From the NCBI RefSeq assembly GCF_004769665.1, contig NZ_RQGG01000050.1, positions 62,001 through 126,000 on the forward strand: a stretch of DNA of 64,000 nucleotides, given 5' to 3'. The notes below the pieces were generated by a model, which was not told where the DNA came from, ran no database searches, and saw only the letters and a program-made list of their open reading frames with translations. This document shows positions 26,700-35,644 of this stretch, piece after piece (the first letter of the stretch is position 1; every line of letters begins with the position of its first letter). The position numbers and the translations under genes were made by a program. Origin of the DNA: Leptospira kemamanensis. Its GTDB lineage: Bacteria > Spirochaetota > Leptospiria > Leptospirales > Leptospiraceae.

Positions 26700-28672
26700 A
26701 GTGGCCTTACGGTAACTGAGGATTTCCCTCCATTTCCTTTGACTGTTAATTCTCCATTCGTTTCAGAAATTTTTTCCGCATTGGAGAGTACAATCTGTAC
26801 ACCATTTGGATACACAAATCTTGGAATTTTGATCATAGATGGTTCGGTGATTGATACGTCTGAATTCCACTCTAAAACAAATTCTCTAGAATCTAGTTGG
26901 TATTCCATTTTGGTGGGAGTCCCTTGGATCCTAGCAGCATAAGGTCGGCAAAATCCTTCAATGGCACGTCCACCTCCACCATAAACATCAGGGTCAGAGC
27001 CTGGTATGATTTGGTCTTTTGAATATATACTTAAATCTTCTTGGTTCCAACCATCTCCCACCATCAAATCGTTTTCATTGGAAGCAGTATAGTTCCATAG
27101 AGTATTGGATAAAAATAATTTGTCCATAGCATTGTACATGGCATCGAGTGCCATGACATGCCGTTTCCAAATTTTGGGAGAGTGATTTCCTTTTTTCCAT
27201 TCCTTGTAAGCTTTTCCACCTTGTAAATCAAAGGGAATTCCAAATTCACCAACTAAACTTGGGATTTTTCCTGGAACCGAATCTGCAGTTTTCTTAATTC
27301 TTGTTAGCTGGCGAACATACATGGCTTCAATGCCTGATTTTCCAAACACTGGTCGTTTGGTAAGAGTATCAATGGCTATCGGATACAAAAAGGTTTTGAA
27401 GAGTAAGGTAAGGATATCATACCAATGAGCAGCATTCACCGAAAGCTTTGGCACTTCGCCGTTCAAGTGAGGATGAGTAAATGCATCGGATGCTTCACGT
27501 TCAATGAATACCATCCAATCACTGCGTATCTCTTGGATGGTTTTGCCAACGGTTCTCATAAAAGGAATGAGATAGTCTCGATCAAAATCTTTTTCTTCGC
27601 CATTTACCTTCTGGAAAAAATCATTTTTTTCGATGAATGGGGTGCCATCTTTTGTGAGGGTGTATGCCCCTTCCAATTGGAACGGATCTCCAGGGGATTC
27701 TGGTAACCAAATGGAAACTTGTTTTTGGTTCACAGTCACTGTTTTTGTTGGAACAAATCCACCTTTCCATACTTTCAATGTAAGATATGGTAAATCAACG
27801 GAATGGCCATGCGACGAAAACAAAGCATCGATCGGAGACCAAGCAAGTCCTGGTTTAGAAGGGTCTTCATCTTTATTAACAAGACCTCGGTCATTCATGG
27901 CACGTCCAATAAACCCTTTTCCAGGTTCATTTAAGGAATCAAATCCCAAAACAAAATCAAATTGTTTGACTCGTTCTGCAATTTGTTTCATACAACCGAG
28001 ATAATGGTCTTGGAGATAGTCTTGGACATTTTTGCCATCGATTAAAAAATGAGGTGCGAAGTCTCTACCGCCAAAAAACAAAGTCCACATAATGCCATTA
28101 CCAGCATAACGATAGTTCTGTGACCAACACATGGTTTGATAATTGTTTTCTTGGCGAATTCCAGGATTGGAATAATCGTAAACTCGTTGCATTACGATTG
28201 CCGCGTCTGCTTCCGAAAGTTTTTTGAAATCGATACCCAGTTTTTCAAAAATCCAACCTGGTGCACCATCTCCACCAGTCATCCTTGACCATACGTCTTG
28301 GTGAAAATCGATAAAAACATAAAAACCATATTCTCCTGCTAGGCGAACAATTTCAGTGAAATAGTTTAGATAAGCTTCATCATATAAATTAGGGCCTTTG
28401 TGTTCTACAGCTTCCCAAGTTGTCAACAATCGTAAGGCATTAAATCCCCATAACTTCAATCGAGTAAAATGAACATGAGCTTCTTCTAAAGGAAAAGGCC
28501 GACCTATAAAACTGACTTCTTTGTGGTCGGAAAAATCAGTTGGGTACTGAGTCCCTCCGCTCGGATAAGGCACCTTTGTGTCACCACCCAAATTTACACC
28601 ACGAAGGATTACTTTCCTTCCTTTCGTATCTACAAACCATTCACCCTTTGGAGATAATTTTTCTAATGTCAT
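26696..28672 (-). CDS. glycoside hydrolase family 5 (endoglycosylceramidase/sterylglucosidase-like)
   Basis: A 658-residue GH5 beta/alpha-barrel hydrolase. The acid/base Glu is E249 in DSLNEPGKG and the nucleophile Glu is E476 in LVGEFGIPFD; RGVNLGG near residue 25 marks the first strand. The long insertions and a C-terminal beta-sandwich (about 570-658) resemble endoglycosylceramidases and fungal sterylglucosidases rather than cellulases. There is no signal peptide, so it should act on glycolipid in the cytoplasm or at the inner leaflet. It starts 4 bases after the O-antigen-ligase-like gene and is coupled to the cyclase gene. The lipid substrate is a family-based guess. Confidence 0.85.
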   Translation of the reverse strand: MTLEKLSPKGEWFVDTKGRKVILRGVNLGGDTKVPYPSGGTQYPTDFSDHKEVSFIGRPFPLEEAHVHFTRLKLWGFNALRLLTTWEAVEHKGPNLYDEAYLNYFTEIVRLAGEYGFYVFIDFHQDVWSRMTGGDGAPGWIFEKLGIDFKKLSEADAAIVMQRVYDYSNPGIRQENNYQTMCWSQNYRYAGNGIMWTLFFGGRDFAPHFLIDGKNVQDYLQDHYLGCMKQIAERVKQFDFVLGFDSLNEPGKGFIGRAMNDRGLVNKDEDPSKPGLAWSPIDALFSSHGHSVDLPYLTLKVWKGGFVPTKTVTVNQKQVSIWLPESPGDPFQLEGAYTLTKDGTPFIEKNDFFQKVNGEEKDFDRDYLIPFMRTVGKTIQEIRSDWMVFIEREASDAFTHPHLNGEVPKLSVNAAHWYDILTLLFKTFLYPIAIDTLTKRPVFGKSGIEAMYVRQLTRIKKTADSVPGKIPSLVGEFGIPFDLQGGKAYKEWKKGNHSPKIWKRHVMALDAMYNAMDKLFLSNTLWNYTASNENDLMVGDGWNQEDLSIYSKDQIIPGSDPDVYGGGGRAIEGFCRPYAARIQGTPTKMEYQLDSREFVLEWNSDVSITEPSMIKIPRFVYPNGVQIVLSNAEKISETNGELTVKGNGGKSSVTVRPL

Positions 28673-28676
28673 GTTT

Positions 28677-30005
28677 TTATCCTAAATTGTTACTCTTCTG
28701 TGATTCTAATGCTTTCGTATTTTCTTCCGCATAAAAGTTCAAATATCCTAATAGAAAATAAAAAACGATTAGTACTTCATCATCTTGGAAATAACACTGA
28801 AGTAGACCTGAGGCAAAAAAACCAACAAGCCCATATGTCATAAATCGCACTTGTTTGGGGATGTTGGAGCTGAGTAGAGTATACAAAATTGTGCCAAATA
28901 AAATTAAATACAAGACACTTTGAGGGAATCCGAATACAGCCGTTAAATGAAAATAATCGTTATGAGCATGGCCTCTTTGTGTTACTTCGTAAAAGAAGGC
29001 TAGTTCTCTGTTTTCTTTTTCTTTGTTTTTTCTGGAGATTTCGATTTCGTTTTGATAGTTACCAGAACCGATTCCAAAAATCGGATTTGTTTTGATTAAA
29101 GGAAAAGTGGAATCCCATATAAAAGTCCTTCCCGAGTCAGTGTGTTTTTCCCCACCAAACAAAGGATCCACAACTCTTTTGACAGCATTGGTGGAATTGT
29201 AACCGACGAAAAGTAGAAGCAAAAAACCTAGGAGAATGAAACTAGTTCGTTTGATCATCTTTTTAGAAATGTCATGATCGATAAAAACTAAGACATACAA
29301 TCCAAAAATCACACTGACCAAAGCTCCAAGTAAAGAAGACCTAGCATTATTGAATAAAAACACGATAGAGACAAGGAATAATAAAACAACGTGAATCAGA
29401 ATGATTCGTTTTGAAGATTTATTGTACCAAGAGTCATAAAGTCGGAATACAAAACCAGGAAAGATAAATGCAAGTAATCCACCAAAGGTGAGGTGAGTAT
29501 TCATGAGTCCAATGGGAAGGTAGATGTTGAGAGGTCCAATATTTCCATAGTGGTGTTGGTATGGCCATGAAGTAGAGGTTTTGTATAAATCGGAGATGAG
29601 CCTCGAGAGCCTTGTCATGGAAAAGATTGAGATAAAACCGGTAAAAACAATCACAAGGGAAAAAATAAAAAAAGTTTTGTACAAAAATGTTTTATCTTCT
29701 TTTTTGATTCCTTGGACTGAGATAAATGCTGTGACAAGAAAGATGTCTTTCATTTCGTCGCGAAACGCATGTTTAATGGAAATTGGGTCAAATCCATTAC
29801 TTGCGAAATGATACAAAAGCGTTACAATTTGCCATCCGTAAAAAATAAAAAGAATTTTGACAAGGTTACTCGAAAGTTTGGGTTTTTCTTCGAGAAATAG
29901 AAAAAACACAAAAGACAATAGAAGAAAAAGTTGGCTAAGGGAAACAGAAAGGGCGCAGGAAATGATGGACAAGGCAAGAAACGAGCGGTAGATTCGGTAA
30001 ATCAT
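28677..30005 (-). CDS. O-antigen ligase/polymerase-like membrane protein
   Basis: A 442-residue polytopic protein of the Wzy_C/WaaL type, which joins or polymerises lipid-linked oligosaccharides at the periplasmic face. About eleven hydrophobic segments surround a large loop with the diagnostic pattern FGIGSGNYQ and, after it, RGHAHNDYFHL (around residues 360-375). The H-N-x-x-L motif is typical of ligases. I start at the ATG at 30005, where the first helix begins; the longer frame would overlap the divergent GT4 gene. It is first in a minus-strand run with GH5 and the cyclase. Confidence 0.85.
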   Translation of the reverse strand: MIYRIYRSFLALSIISCALSVSLSQLFLLLSFVFFLFLEEKPKLSSNLVKILFIFYGWQIVTLLYHFASNGFDPISIKHAFRDEMKDIFLVTAFISVQGIKKEDKTFLYKTFFIFSLVIVFTGFISIFSMTRLSRLISDLYKTSTSWPYQHHYGNIGPLNIYLPIGLMNTHLTFGGLLAFIFPGFVFRLYDSWYNKSSKRIILIHVVLLFLVSIVFLFNNARSSLLGALVSVIFGLYVLVFIDHDISKKMIKRTSFILLGFLLLLFVGYNSTNAVKRVVDPLFGGEKHTDSGRTFIWDSTFPLIKTNPIFGIGSGNYQNEIEISRKNKEKENRELAFFYEVTQRGHAHNDYFHLTAVFGFPQSVLYLILFGTILYTLLSSNIPKQVRFMTYGLVGFFASGLLQCYFQDDEVLIVFYFLLGYLNFYAEENTKALESQKSNNLG

Positions 30006-30054
30006 AACTTTGGATGAGACTAATCCTTTTCTCTCATTTGTAAAGAGGTAACAG

Positions 30055-31344
30055 TTGCGAGTTTTATATTTTTCCGATACTTTTTTGCCAAAAACCGACG
30101 GGGTCGCTGTTTCCATTAAGAATTTCTCAGAACTTTTGGCTCTCCGAGGCCACCAATTTTGCATTTGTGCTCCCAAATACGGGGATGGGGACTTCGATCG
30201 GATGACGGACAATATCCAGGTGATTCGATTTCGTTCTGGATATTTGCCAAGTTATCCGGACATCAAGGTAGTTTTGCCATCGCCGGGGAAAATCAAACGG
30301 ATCATCGAAGACTTTAAACCCGATCTCATCCATATTCACACACCTGGTCTTCTTGGACTCTATGCGGTCAATGCAGCAGAACGATTTGGAATTCCAACCA
30401 TTGGAACCTATCATACCCTAATGGCAGAACAGGAGATGTATGTTTCCTTTTATCGCCTTTTTAAATTGGATAAACTTTTTTTTAAAGCTAACAAATTTAA
30501 AAAAAAGTTAAACATCGACGAGTTGGATAAAATTGTAAAATTTGATAACTTCAATATTCGAAAAAAAATCATACTAAAAATTTGTAACGATATCTATAAC
30601 AGGTGTGATGTGGTCATATCGCCAAGCCATCTCATCAAAGAACAATTGATTGAATATGGAATCACTCGTCCAATCACAGTTGTTTCCAATGGAATGGATC
30701 TCAAACGATTCCAAGGAAAACCAAAAGAGTATTTGAGTGGAGATGCTCCAAAGTTTTTACATGTGGGACGGATTTCGTATGAAAAAAATTGTGATATCGT
30801 CATCAATGCTTTCAAACTCATTCACGAACAATTTCCAAAAGCAACGTTAACTATCATCGGGGAAGGACCTGCCATTCCTTCCTTACAAAGACAAGCCGAA
30901 CATTTGAGTATTCAGAATTCTGTGGAATTCAAAGGTTTTGTCCCGAATGCTGTTTTACATGATGTGTATCCTCAGTATGATGTTTTTTTGACTGCTTCCA
31001 CCATGGAAACACAAGGATTAGTAGTTCTTGAGGCCATCGCTTGTGGATTACCAGCTGTTGGAGTGGACGCATTTGCGTTACCAGAACTCATTCGCCATGG
31101 AGAAAATGGATTTATCGCCAAGTCCTTTGATGCAAAAGGAATTGCCTTATCCGCTTTAGAAATCATTCGTAATCCTTCCTTATATTCTAAATTTTCCAAA
31201 CAATCCATTCATATTGCTCAAGGCCATGAGATGGATAAATGTGTGGATGCGATGGAAGAAGTGTATGGCAAAGTGATCGAAGCCATGAAAGGAAAAGTAA
31301 AAAAGACAAATATCTTTGATTTGTTTTTTGATTTTATGCAATGA
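30055..31344 (+). CDS. GT4 glycosyltransferase (diacylglycerol glucosyltransferase-like)
   Basis: A 429-residue GT-B enzyme. The N-terminal domain begins with [17 protein letters not shown], as in 1,2-diacylglycerol 3-glucosyltransferases and related GT4 enzymes. The C-terminal domain has VGRISYEKN (about 239-247), IGEGP, and the E-x7-E nucleotide-sugar site in [18 protein letters not shown]. No transmembrane helix is present, but such enzymes bind the inner membrane. The start is a TTG at 30055, supported by AGAGGT five bases upstream. Only 49 bases separate it from the divergent ligase-like gene. The exact acceptor lipid cannot be read from sequence. Confidence 0.85.
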   Translation: MRVLYFSDTFLPKTDGVAVSIKNFSELLALRGHQFCICAPKYGDGDFDRMTDNIQVIRFRSGYLPSYPDIKVVLPSPGKIKRIIEDFKPDLIHIHTPGLLGLYAVNAAERFGIPTIGTYHTLMAEQEMYVSFYRLFKLDKLFFKANKFKKKLNIDELDKIVKFDNFNIRKKIILKICNDIYNRCDVVISPSHLIKEQLIEYGITRPITVVSNGMDLKRFQGKPKEYLSGDAPKFLHVGRISYEKNCDIVINAFKLIHEQFPKATLTIIGEGPAIPSLQRQAEHLSIQNSVEFKGFVPNAVLHDVYPQYDVFLTASTMETQGLVVLEAIACGLPAVGVDAFALPELIRHGENGFIAKSFDAKGIALSALEIIRNPSLYSKFSKQSIHIAQGHEMDKCVDAMEEVYGKVIEAMKGKVKKTNIFDLFFDFMQ

Positions 31345-31934
31345 CAAACCCTCTGGGTATTGAAGTTCGTACGTTTCTCAGTGCCCTTGCTGTTGGACTT
31401 ACTTTTTATGCGTACATTCCGTACCTAAAAGGGATTGCAAGTGGCAAAGTGCAACCTCATGTATTTTCTTGGATCATCTGGGGAGTAACAACTTGTATTG
31501 TATTTTTTGCTCAACTTGTGGGGAAAGGTGGAATCGGAACGATTCCCATTGCCATCTCTGGTTTTACTACTCTCCTTGTTGCTCTTTACGCTTACCAAAA
31601 AAGAGGGGAAATCAAAATTACAAAGGCTGATTGGTTCTTTTTTCTTTTAGCACTTTCTAGTTTGCCGTTTTGGTTTTATTTTTCGAGCCCACTTGCCGCT
31701 GTCATTGTACTTTCCTTTGCCGATTCTCTTGGATTCATTCCCACGATTCGAAAAGGATATGTTTTGCCTCATTCGGAACCACTTGGTTTTTATTTGATCT
31801 TTTTATTTCGAAACACATTGGTCATTTTGGCATTGGCTGAATGGAACTTAACAACTACACTGTTCCCTGGTTCTGCGGGTCTTGCTTGTCTTGTGTTTGT
31901 ATTGGTTGTGAAATATAGGCAAAACAAAATTTGA
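31341..31934 (+). CDS. PQ-loop/SWEET-like membrane protein, 197 residues
   Basis: A membrane protein with about six hydrophobic segments in two similar halves. The halves carry [20 protein letters not shown] (about 24-43) and [20 protein letters not shown] (about 134-153), each with the Pro/Gly arrangement of PQ-loop or SemiSWEET repeats. Full PQ-loop proteins carry sugars, amino acids or lipid-linked sugars; the substrate here is unknown. Its ATG overlaps the GT4 stop codon (ATGA), so it may move the glycosyltransferase's substrate or product. Confidence 0.65.
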   Translation: MTNPLGIEVRTFLSALAVGLTFYAYIPYLKGIASGKVQPHVFSWIIWGVTTCIVFFAQLVGKGGIGTIPIAISGFTTLLVALYAYQKRGEIKITKADWFFFLLALSSLPFWFYFSSPLAAVIVLSFADSLGFIPTIRKGYVLPHSEPLGFYLIFLFRNTLVILALAEWNLTTTLFPGSAGLACLVFVLVVKYRQNKI

Positions 31935-31955
31935 TTTTTGAATTGGATATTACAC

Positions 31956-33008
31956 TTAACGAGATTCTTCACTAGGAATTGGATAAAAGACAACGGAACG
32001 AACTTGTTTTCCTTCTTCCGTTTCTTCGTAGGTGACTTCAGCCTGTTTGGACCTGGCAGGTAAGTACAATTGGATTGTTTCTACGAGTTCGTAAGCACTG
32101 AGCGTATAATCTAATGCTTTGATCGCGAGTTCCAAACTTAAAAAACGTTCTCTCACTACAGTTTTTGTCTCTGTTTTTTTGGAAATGATGAGCCATTTAT
32201 AAAGCCTAGCTGACCTGTTGGTATCTAATAAATTTCCAAGATCGAGTTTTGTAGTCGGTAAAATGGCAGGAGTTTGGCCAAATCGAATTTCAATTCCTCT
32301 TTGTGTTGGTTCACTCAATCGTAACGAAAGTTGTTTATCAAATAATTCGTCATCAATGTATTCAATGCGATCACATGTGGAATACACAGTTTCACAGAGG
32401 TTCCCAAAGTTTTTATGGAAAAAGAAAATTTGTAATACTTTGCCATTTGTGGGATGGTATAAAACTTTTGCATTATAATGTGCCATCCGTCCAAATTTAA
32501 CAAAGGAACGAATTCGTTTGTAAAGATTATAGGATAAACCAAACAAATCTTTTACAATGGGAACATCGGTTATCCCGATAGCTCTTGTTGCGATATAAAA
32601 TGGTTCAAAACTCACATGGCCATCTCGTTTTGCGATTTCTCTCAGGTACTCCGTCATGTCTTCCATGTTGGGATCTGTGATTTTCATAGGAGAATCCAAA
32701 AAATTGACGACGAGTTTTCCACCGTTTTTACCAAGCTCTTTCCAAACTTCTTCCAAATACGTTCCGTCAGTTGTATACTGAATTTGTTTACAGGTCTCTA
32801 CTTGGCATTTGATTTGTTCTTCATAGTCTTTTTTGTTAGGTGATGTGAGATCTACTGTTTGAAATTCGGAACTAAATTCTTCTGCTTGTAGATGAAAAAT
32901 GGAAATGCTAAAGAGTAGAATCAAAAAGAAGAATTTGAAAAAACTTAGAATAGAATAGGCTAGGAGTTCTTTTTTTTGGAATATCATGAATAACAGAATT
33001 CGTTTCAT
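31956..33008 (-). CDS. exported hypothetical protein, 350 residues
   Basis: I recognise no family. A hydrophobic segment (about residues 17-42) preceded by basic residues is either a long signal peptide or a membrane anchor. The mature part is a mixed alpha/beta domain with a Cys pair (CQVETC, about 67-72) and further Cys later. ATG at 33008 and GTG at 33011 both fit the GGAG ribosome binding site; I use the ATG. It ends 21 bases from the convergent PQ-loop gene and lies 47 bases downstream of the GT9 gene on the same strand. Confidence 0.6.
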   Translation of the reverse strand: MKRILLFMIFQKKELLAYSILSFFKFFFLILLFSISIFHLQAEEFSSEFQTVDLTSPNKKDYEEQIKCQVETCKQIQYTTDGTYLEEVWKELGKNGGKLVVNFLDSPMKITDPNMEDMTEYLREIAKRDGHVSFEPFYIATRAIGITDVPIVKDLFGLSYNLYKRIRSFVKFGRMAHYNAKVLYHPTNGKVLQIFFFHKNFGNLCETVYSTCDRIEYIDDELFDKQLSLRLSEPTQRGIEIRFGQTPAILPTTKLDLGNLLDTNRSARLYKWLIISKKTETKTVVRERFLSLELAIKALDYTLSAYELVETIQLYLPARSKQAEVTYEETEEGKQVRSVVFYPIPSEESR

Positions 33009-33055
33009 CACAAAAGTCTCCTAAAAACAAATGGTTCAAAAAAAGTTTTTGAACT

Positions 33056-34114
33056 TTACCAAAGAGTGTTTACGTTTTGGATGAGTCGGATTCTTCTTAC
33101 GACATCCAAAGGATCGATCAGTTCCATACAAGCATGGTCGCCACGCCAACATTTTGTATTTCCATAAATCGAACAAGGCCTACAAGGCAAATCCACTTGT
33201 AAAACCCCCGAATCTTCTTGGGCAAAGGGACCAAATCCCGAAATTGGGTGTGTGGTTCCGTAAATTCCAATCACAGGTTTTTTTAATAAGGCTGCAATGT
33301 GAACGTTGGAGCTGTCCATCCCAATCATCACATCGAGTCGATCCATGATTCCAAGTTCCCCTCGGATTCCTAAATTTCCACCTTGGACAATATGAACTTG
33401 CGTTAGGTTGTTTCTTAAAATTTCTAATTCTTTGGTTTCATCTCGACCACCAAACAAAAAAACATGGCAATCGGGAAATTCTGAAACCAAAACTTCAACA
33501 AGGCGTTTGCATTTCTCAAAACTCCACTCTTTTAAAGCATGCCCTGCAAATGGTGCAAACCCAAACCACTGTCCGTCTTTTTTGTCGATACCAATGGATT
33601 TAAAATAGTCTTTGGCAAACATTTTAGATTCACCATCCACATTTAGCCAAGGGCCTTTTCGGATGGGTGCATCATACCCAGATTTACGGAAAACATTAAG
33701 GTAACGTTCCACAGTGTGGGGGAGTTGGTTTAATTTTTTATTGTATCGTCTAGTCTGTGCTAACTTTTCTCTTCGACCTTTGATGATTTTGGAATAAGGA
33801 ACACCTTTTAGTCGGAAAAAAAAGGCAATGAATCTCGAACGTACAGAACCATGTAGGTCGATCACAGAACCAAATGGGCCTAACTTATCGATGTCTCTGT
33901 ACATCCTCCATAAACCCAAAAGCCCTTTGTATTTTTTGAGATTGATCCCCAAAACATTTAAATTGGGGATATTATAAAAAAATGGAGCAAAATTTCCTCT
34001 AGTAACGACTGTTAACTGAATATTAGAATATTTAGCAGCTATGGCAATGAGAGCTGGTGTCATTAAGGCAACATCTCCCATCGCTGAAAACCGAAGTACT
34101 AGAAGGTTTGTCAT
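33056..34114 (-). CDS. GT9 glycosyltransferase (heptosyltransferase family)
   Basis: A 352-residue GT-B enzyme of the ADP-heptose:LPS heptosyltransferase family. It opens with LLVLRFSAMGDVALMTPAL, the family signature, and keeps VIDLHGSVRSR (about 83-93) and the C-terminal nucleotide-binding DVMIGMDSSNVHIAALLKKPVIGIYG. It probably adds a sugar to the lipopolysaccharide core. Its ATG overlaps the DUF4254 stop as ATGA, so the two proteins are co-translated. The donor sugar is not certain. Confidence 0.88.
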   Translation of the reverse strand: MTNLLVLRFSAMGDVALMTPALIAIAAKYSNIQLTVVTRGNFAPFFYNIPNLNVLGINLKKYKGLLGLWRMYRDIDKLGPFGSVIDLHGSVRSRFIAFFFRLKGVPYSKIIKGRREKLAQTRRYNKKLNQLPHTVERYLNVFRKSGYDAPIRKGPWLNVDGESKMFAKDYFKSIGIDKKDGQWFGFAPFAGHALKEWSFEKCKRLVEVLVSEFPDCHVFLFGGRDETKELEILRNNLTQVHIVQGGNLGIRGELGIMDRLDVMIGMDSSNVHIAALLKKPVIGIYGTTHPISGFGPFAQEDSGVLQVDLPCRPCSIYGNTKCWRGDHACMELIDPLDVVRRIRLIQNVNTLW

Positions 34115-34722
34115 TTTTGATACTTATACAAAGACGGGTTTAGATTTTGGTCATTATACATCTTCATTTGGCGATATACTTTGACTCGTTTGATTCCTTT
34201 GGCATAATCATCAAATAATTCGCCTAAACATTGTTTTAAGTCTTCTCTTTGATCGAGTAATACTGTTAACTTCGATTGGCATTTTTCAATATGTTCTTTG
34301 GTGGCAGATGAATCTTTTCTCTTCACCTGTTCTTCCATATGATAAATTTTGAGTTCTAAAATACTCATCCGATCGAGTAACCATGCCGGCGATTCTGAAT
34401 TGAGTCTGGCATCTGGTTTGGGTGTGACGGAACGAAACATCTCAATCACAAAGTCATCCAACTTTTCTACCATATCAGTACGGTCTTGGTTGAGTTTGTC
34501 AATTTTCCGTTTGAGGGCAACTACCTCTTCCAAAGCAATGTCTGGTCTACGGATTTCGTCTTCGATATGCCATTGGATGGTATCGATGTGGTTTTTTTGG
34601 TAAAGGGTGAATTCTAATGTACCATCAGGATACGGATTGGGGTGAGGGGCTTCTTTTTTATGCCAATCCAAAACGGATTCTTGGAAAATAGAGACGGCTT
34701 TTGTGGCTTCCAATGCTTTCAT
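34111..34722 (-). CDS. DUF4254 protein
   Basis: A 203-residue, highly charged helical protein matching DUF4254 as I remember it, with LDWHKKEAPHPNPY near the N-terminus, NHIDTIQWHIEDEIRRPD and 'LKRKIDKLNQDRTDMVEKLDD'. The family is often found beside LPS glycosyltransferases, as here with GT9, but its biochemical role is unknown. There is no signal peptide. I use the ATG at 34722; a TTG at 34734 in the same frame is an alternative, and neither has a strong ribosome binding site. Confidence 0.75.
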   Translation of the reverse strand: MKALEATKAVSIFQESVLDWHKKEAPHPNPYPDGTLEFTLYQKNHIDTIQWHIEDEIRRPDIALEEVVALKRKIDKLNQDRTDMVEKLDDFVIEMFRSVTPKPDARLNSESPAWLLDRMSILELKIYHMEEQVKRKDSSATKEHIEKCQSKLTVLLDQREDLKQCLGELFDDYAKGIKRVKVYRQMKMYNDQNLNPSLYKYQK

Positions 34723-34825
34723 ATCGTAATGCAATTCACGTTTTCAGATTGTTTTTGGGGTTCAATCCAAATATTTATCAGGTTTTTCGCTTTCTTTTGC
34801 CAAGGCGCGAGTGTTTTTGAATGAG

Positions 34826-35632
34826 ATGTGTTTAGTTGTGATCGCTCATCGGATCCATCCGGATTATCCATTGGTAGTCGTTTCCAATCGAGATGAATTT
34901 TTTGAAAGGCCCACAGAAGCCTTACATGTTTGGGATACGAATTCGAAAATCCTTGCGGGAAAAGATTTAAAAGCAGGGGGAACTTGGCTTGGTGGGAATC
35001 GTTTTGGTAAACTTGCCTTTCTTACCAATGTACGTAATTTTCGAAAACCTCCACATCCGAGCCCAAAGTCTCGCGGGGAACTCGTAAAACGGTTTTTAGA
35101 ATCGGATCAGACTCTTCGTGTTTCTACGTATGCAGACGAGATCAAGTCCCAAAAAGAAAACTACGAAGGATTTAATTTATTTCTTTTTGATGGCAGTGAG
35201 GCACTGGCCGTTGGTGGTGATCCCTTTGGCATTCACCTTGTCGAGAAAGGATTCCATGCTGTGAGTAATGCCAGTTGGAATTCCCCTTGGCCAAAAACGA
35301 TCAAACTCCAATCCCAAGTGGAAGAGTTGGTGCAAGCCTCTATGAACCAAACCATTTCTCAGCAGGAAATAGAATCCGAACTCTTTTGTTCCCTAAGTGA
35401 TGGAGAACTCGTGAAAGATGAGAACTCACTTCCTGACACAGGCATTGGCCTCGAACGAGAAAGGTATCTCTCCTCTGTCCGAATCAAAACACCGAAGTAC
35501 GGAACAAGAGCTTCTACTTTAGTTTTTTATGGAAAGGGAACGCTTTCGATGATCGAAAGGACTTTCTCCGATCCGTTATCAGATGATTATACGGAACGGA
35601 GATTGGTTTTAGAGTTTAGCGAGACTAAATGA
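34826..35632 (+). CDS. NRDE (TANGO2-like) family protein
   Basis: A 268-residue protein of the NRDE/TANGO2 family. It starts MCLVVIAH, the conserved family start, so I use the ATG at 34826 instead of the GTG at 34811; the N-terminal Cys may become exposed after Met removal, as in Ntn-fold proteins. The name-giving motif SNRDEF lies at about 24-29, followed by AGKDLKAGGTWLG and FLTNVRN. Eukaryotic TANGO2 is linked to lipid or heme handling, but bacterial functions are unclear. Its stop codon lies inside a short palindrome shared with the glyA stop. Confidence 0.85.
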   Translation: MCLVVIAHRIHPDYPLVVVSNRDEFFERPTEALHVWDTNSKILAGKDLKAGGTWLGGNRFGKLAFLTNVRNFRKPPHPSPKSRGELVKRFLESDQTLRVSTYADEIKSQKENYEGFNLFLFDGSEALAVGGDPFGIHLVEKGFHAVSNASWNSPWPKTIKLQSQVEELVQASMNQTISQQEIESELFCSLSDGELVKDENSLPDTGIGLERERYLSSVRIKTPKYGTRASTLVFYGKGTLSMIERTFSDPLSDDYTERRLVLEFSETK

Positions 35633-35644
35633 TCAGTTTAGTCT
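35622..35644. terminator. palindrome between two convergent stop codons
   Basis: AGACTAAA (35622-35629) and TTTAGTCT (35637-35644) are perfect 8-base complements around a 7-base loop. The stop codons of the NRDE gene (35630-35632) and of glyA (35638-35640) both fall inside the structure. It could stop transcription from both sides, although the stem is AT-rich and no long T-run follows. Confidence 0.35.

Noticed and set aside
30005..30212. Longer N-terminus of the O-antigen-ligase-like protein
   Set aside because: The extra 69 residues lie antisense to the start of the GT4 gene and have no membrane or family features; the first helix begins at the ATG at 30005.
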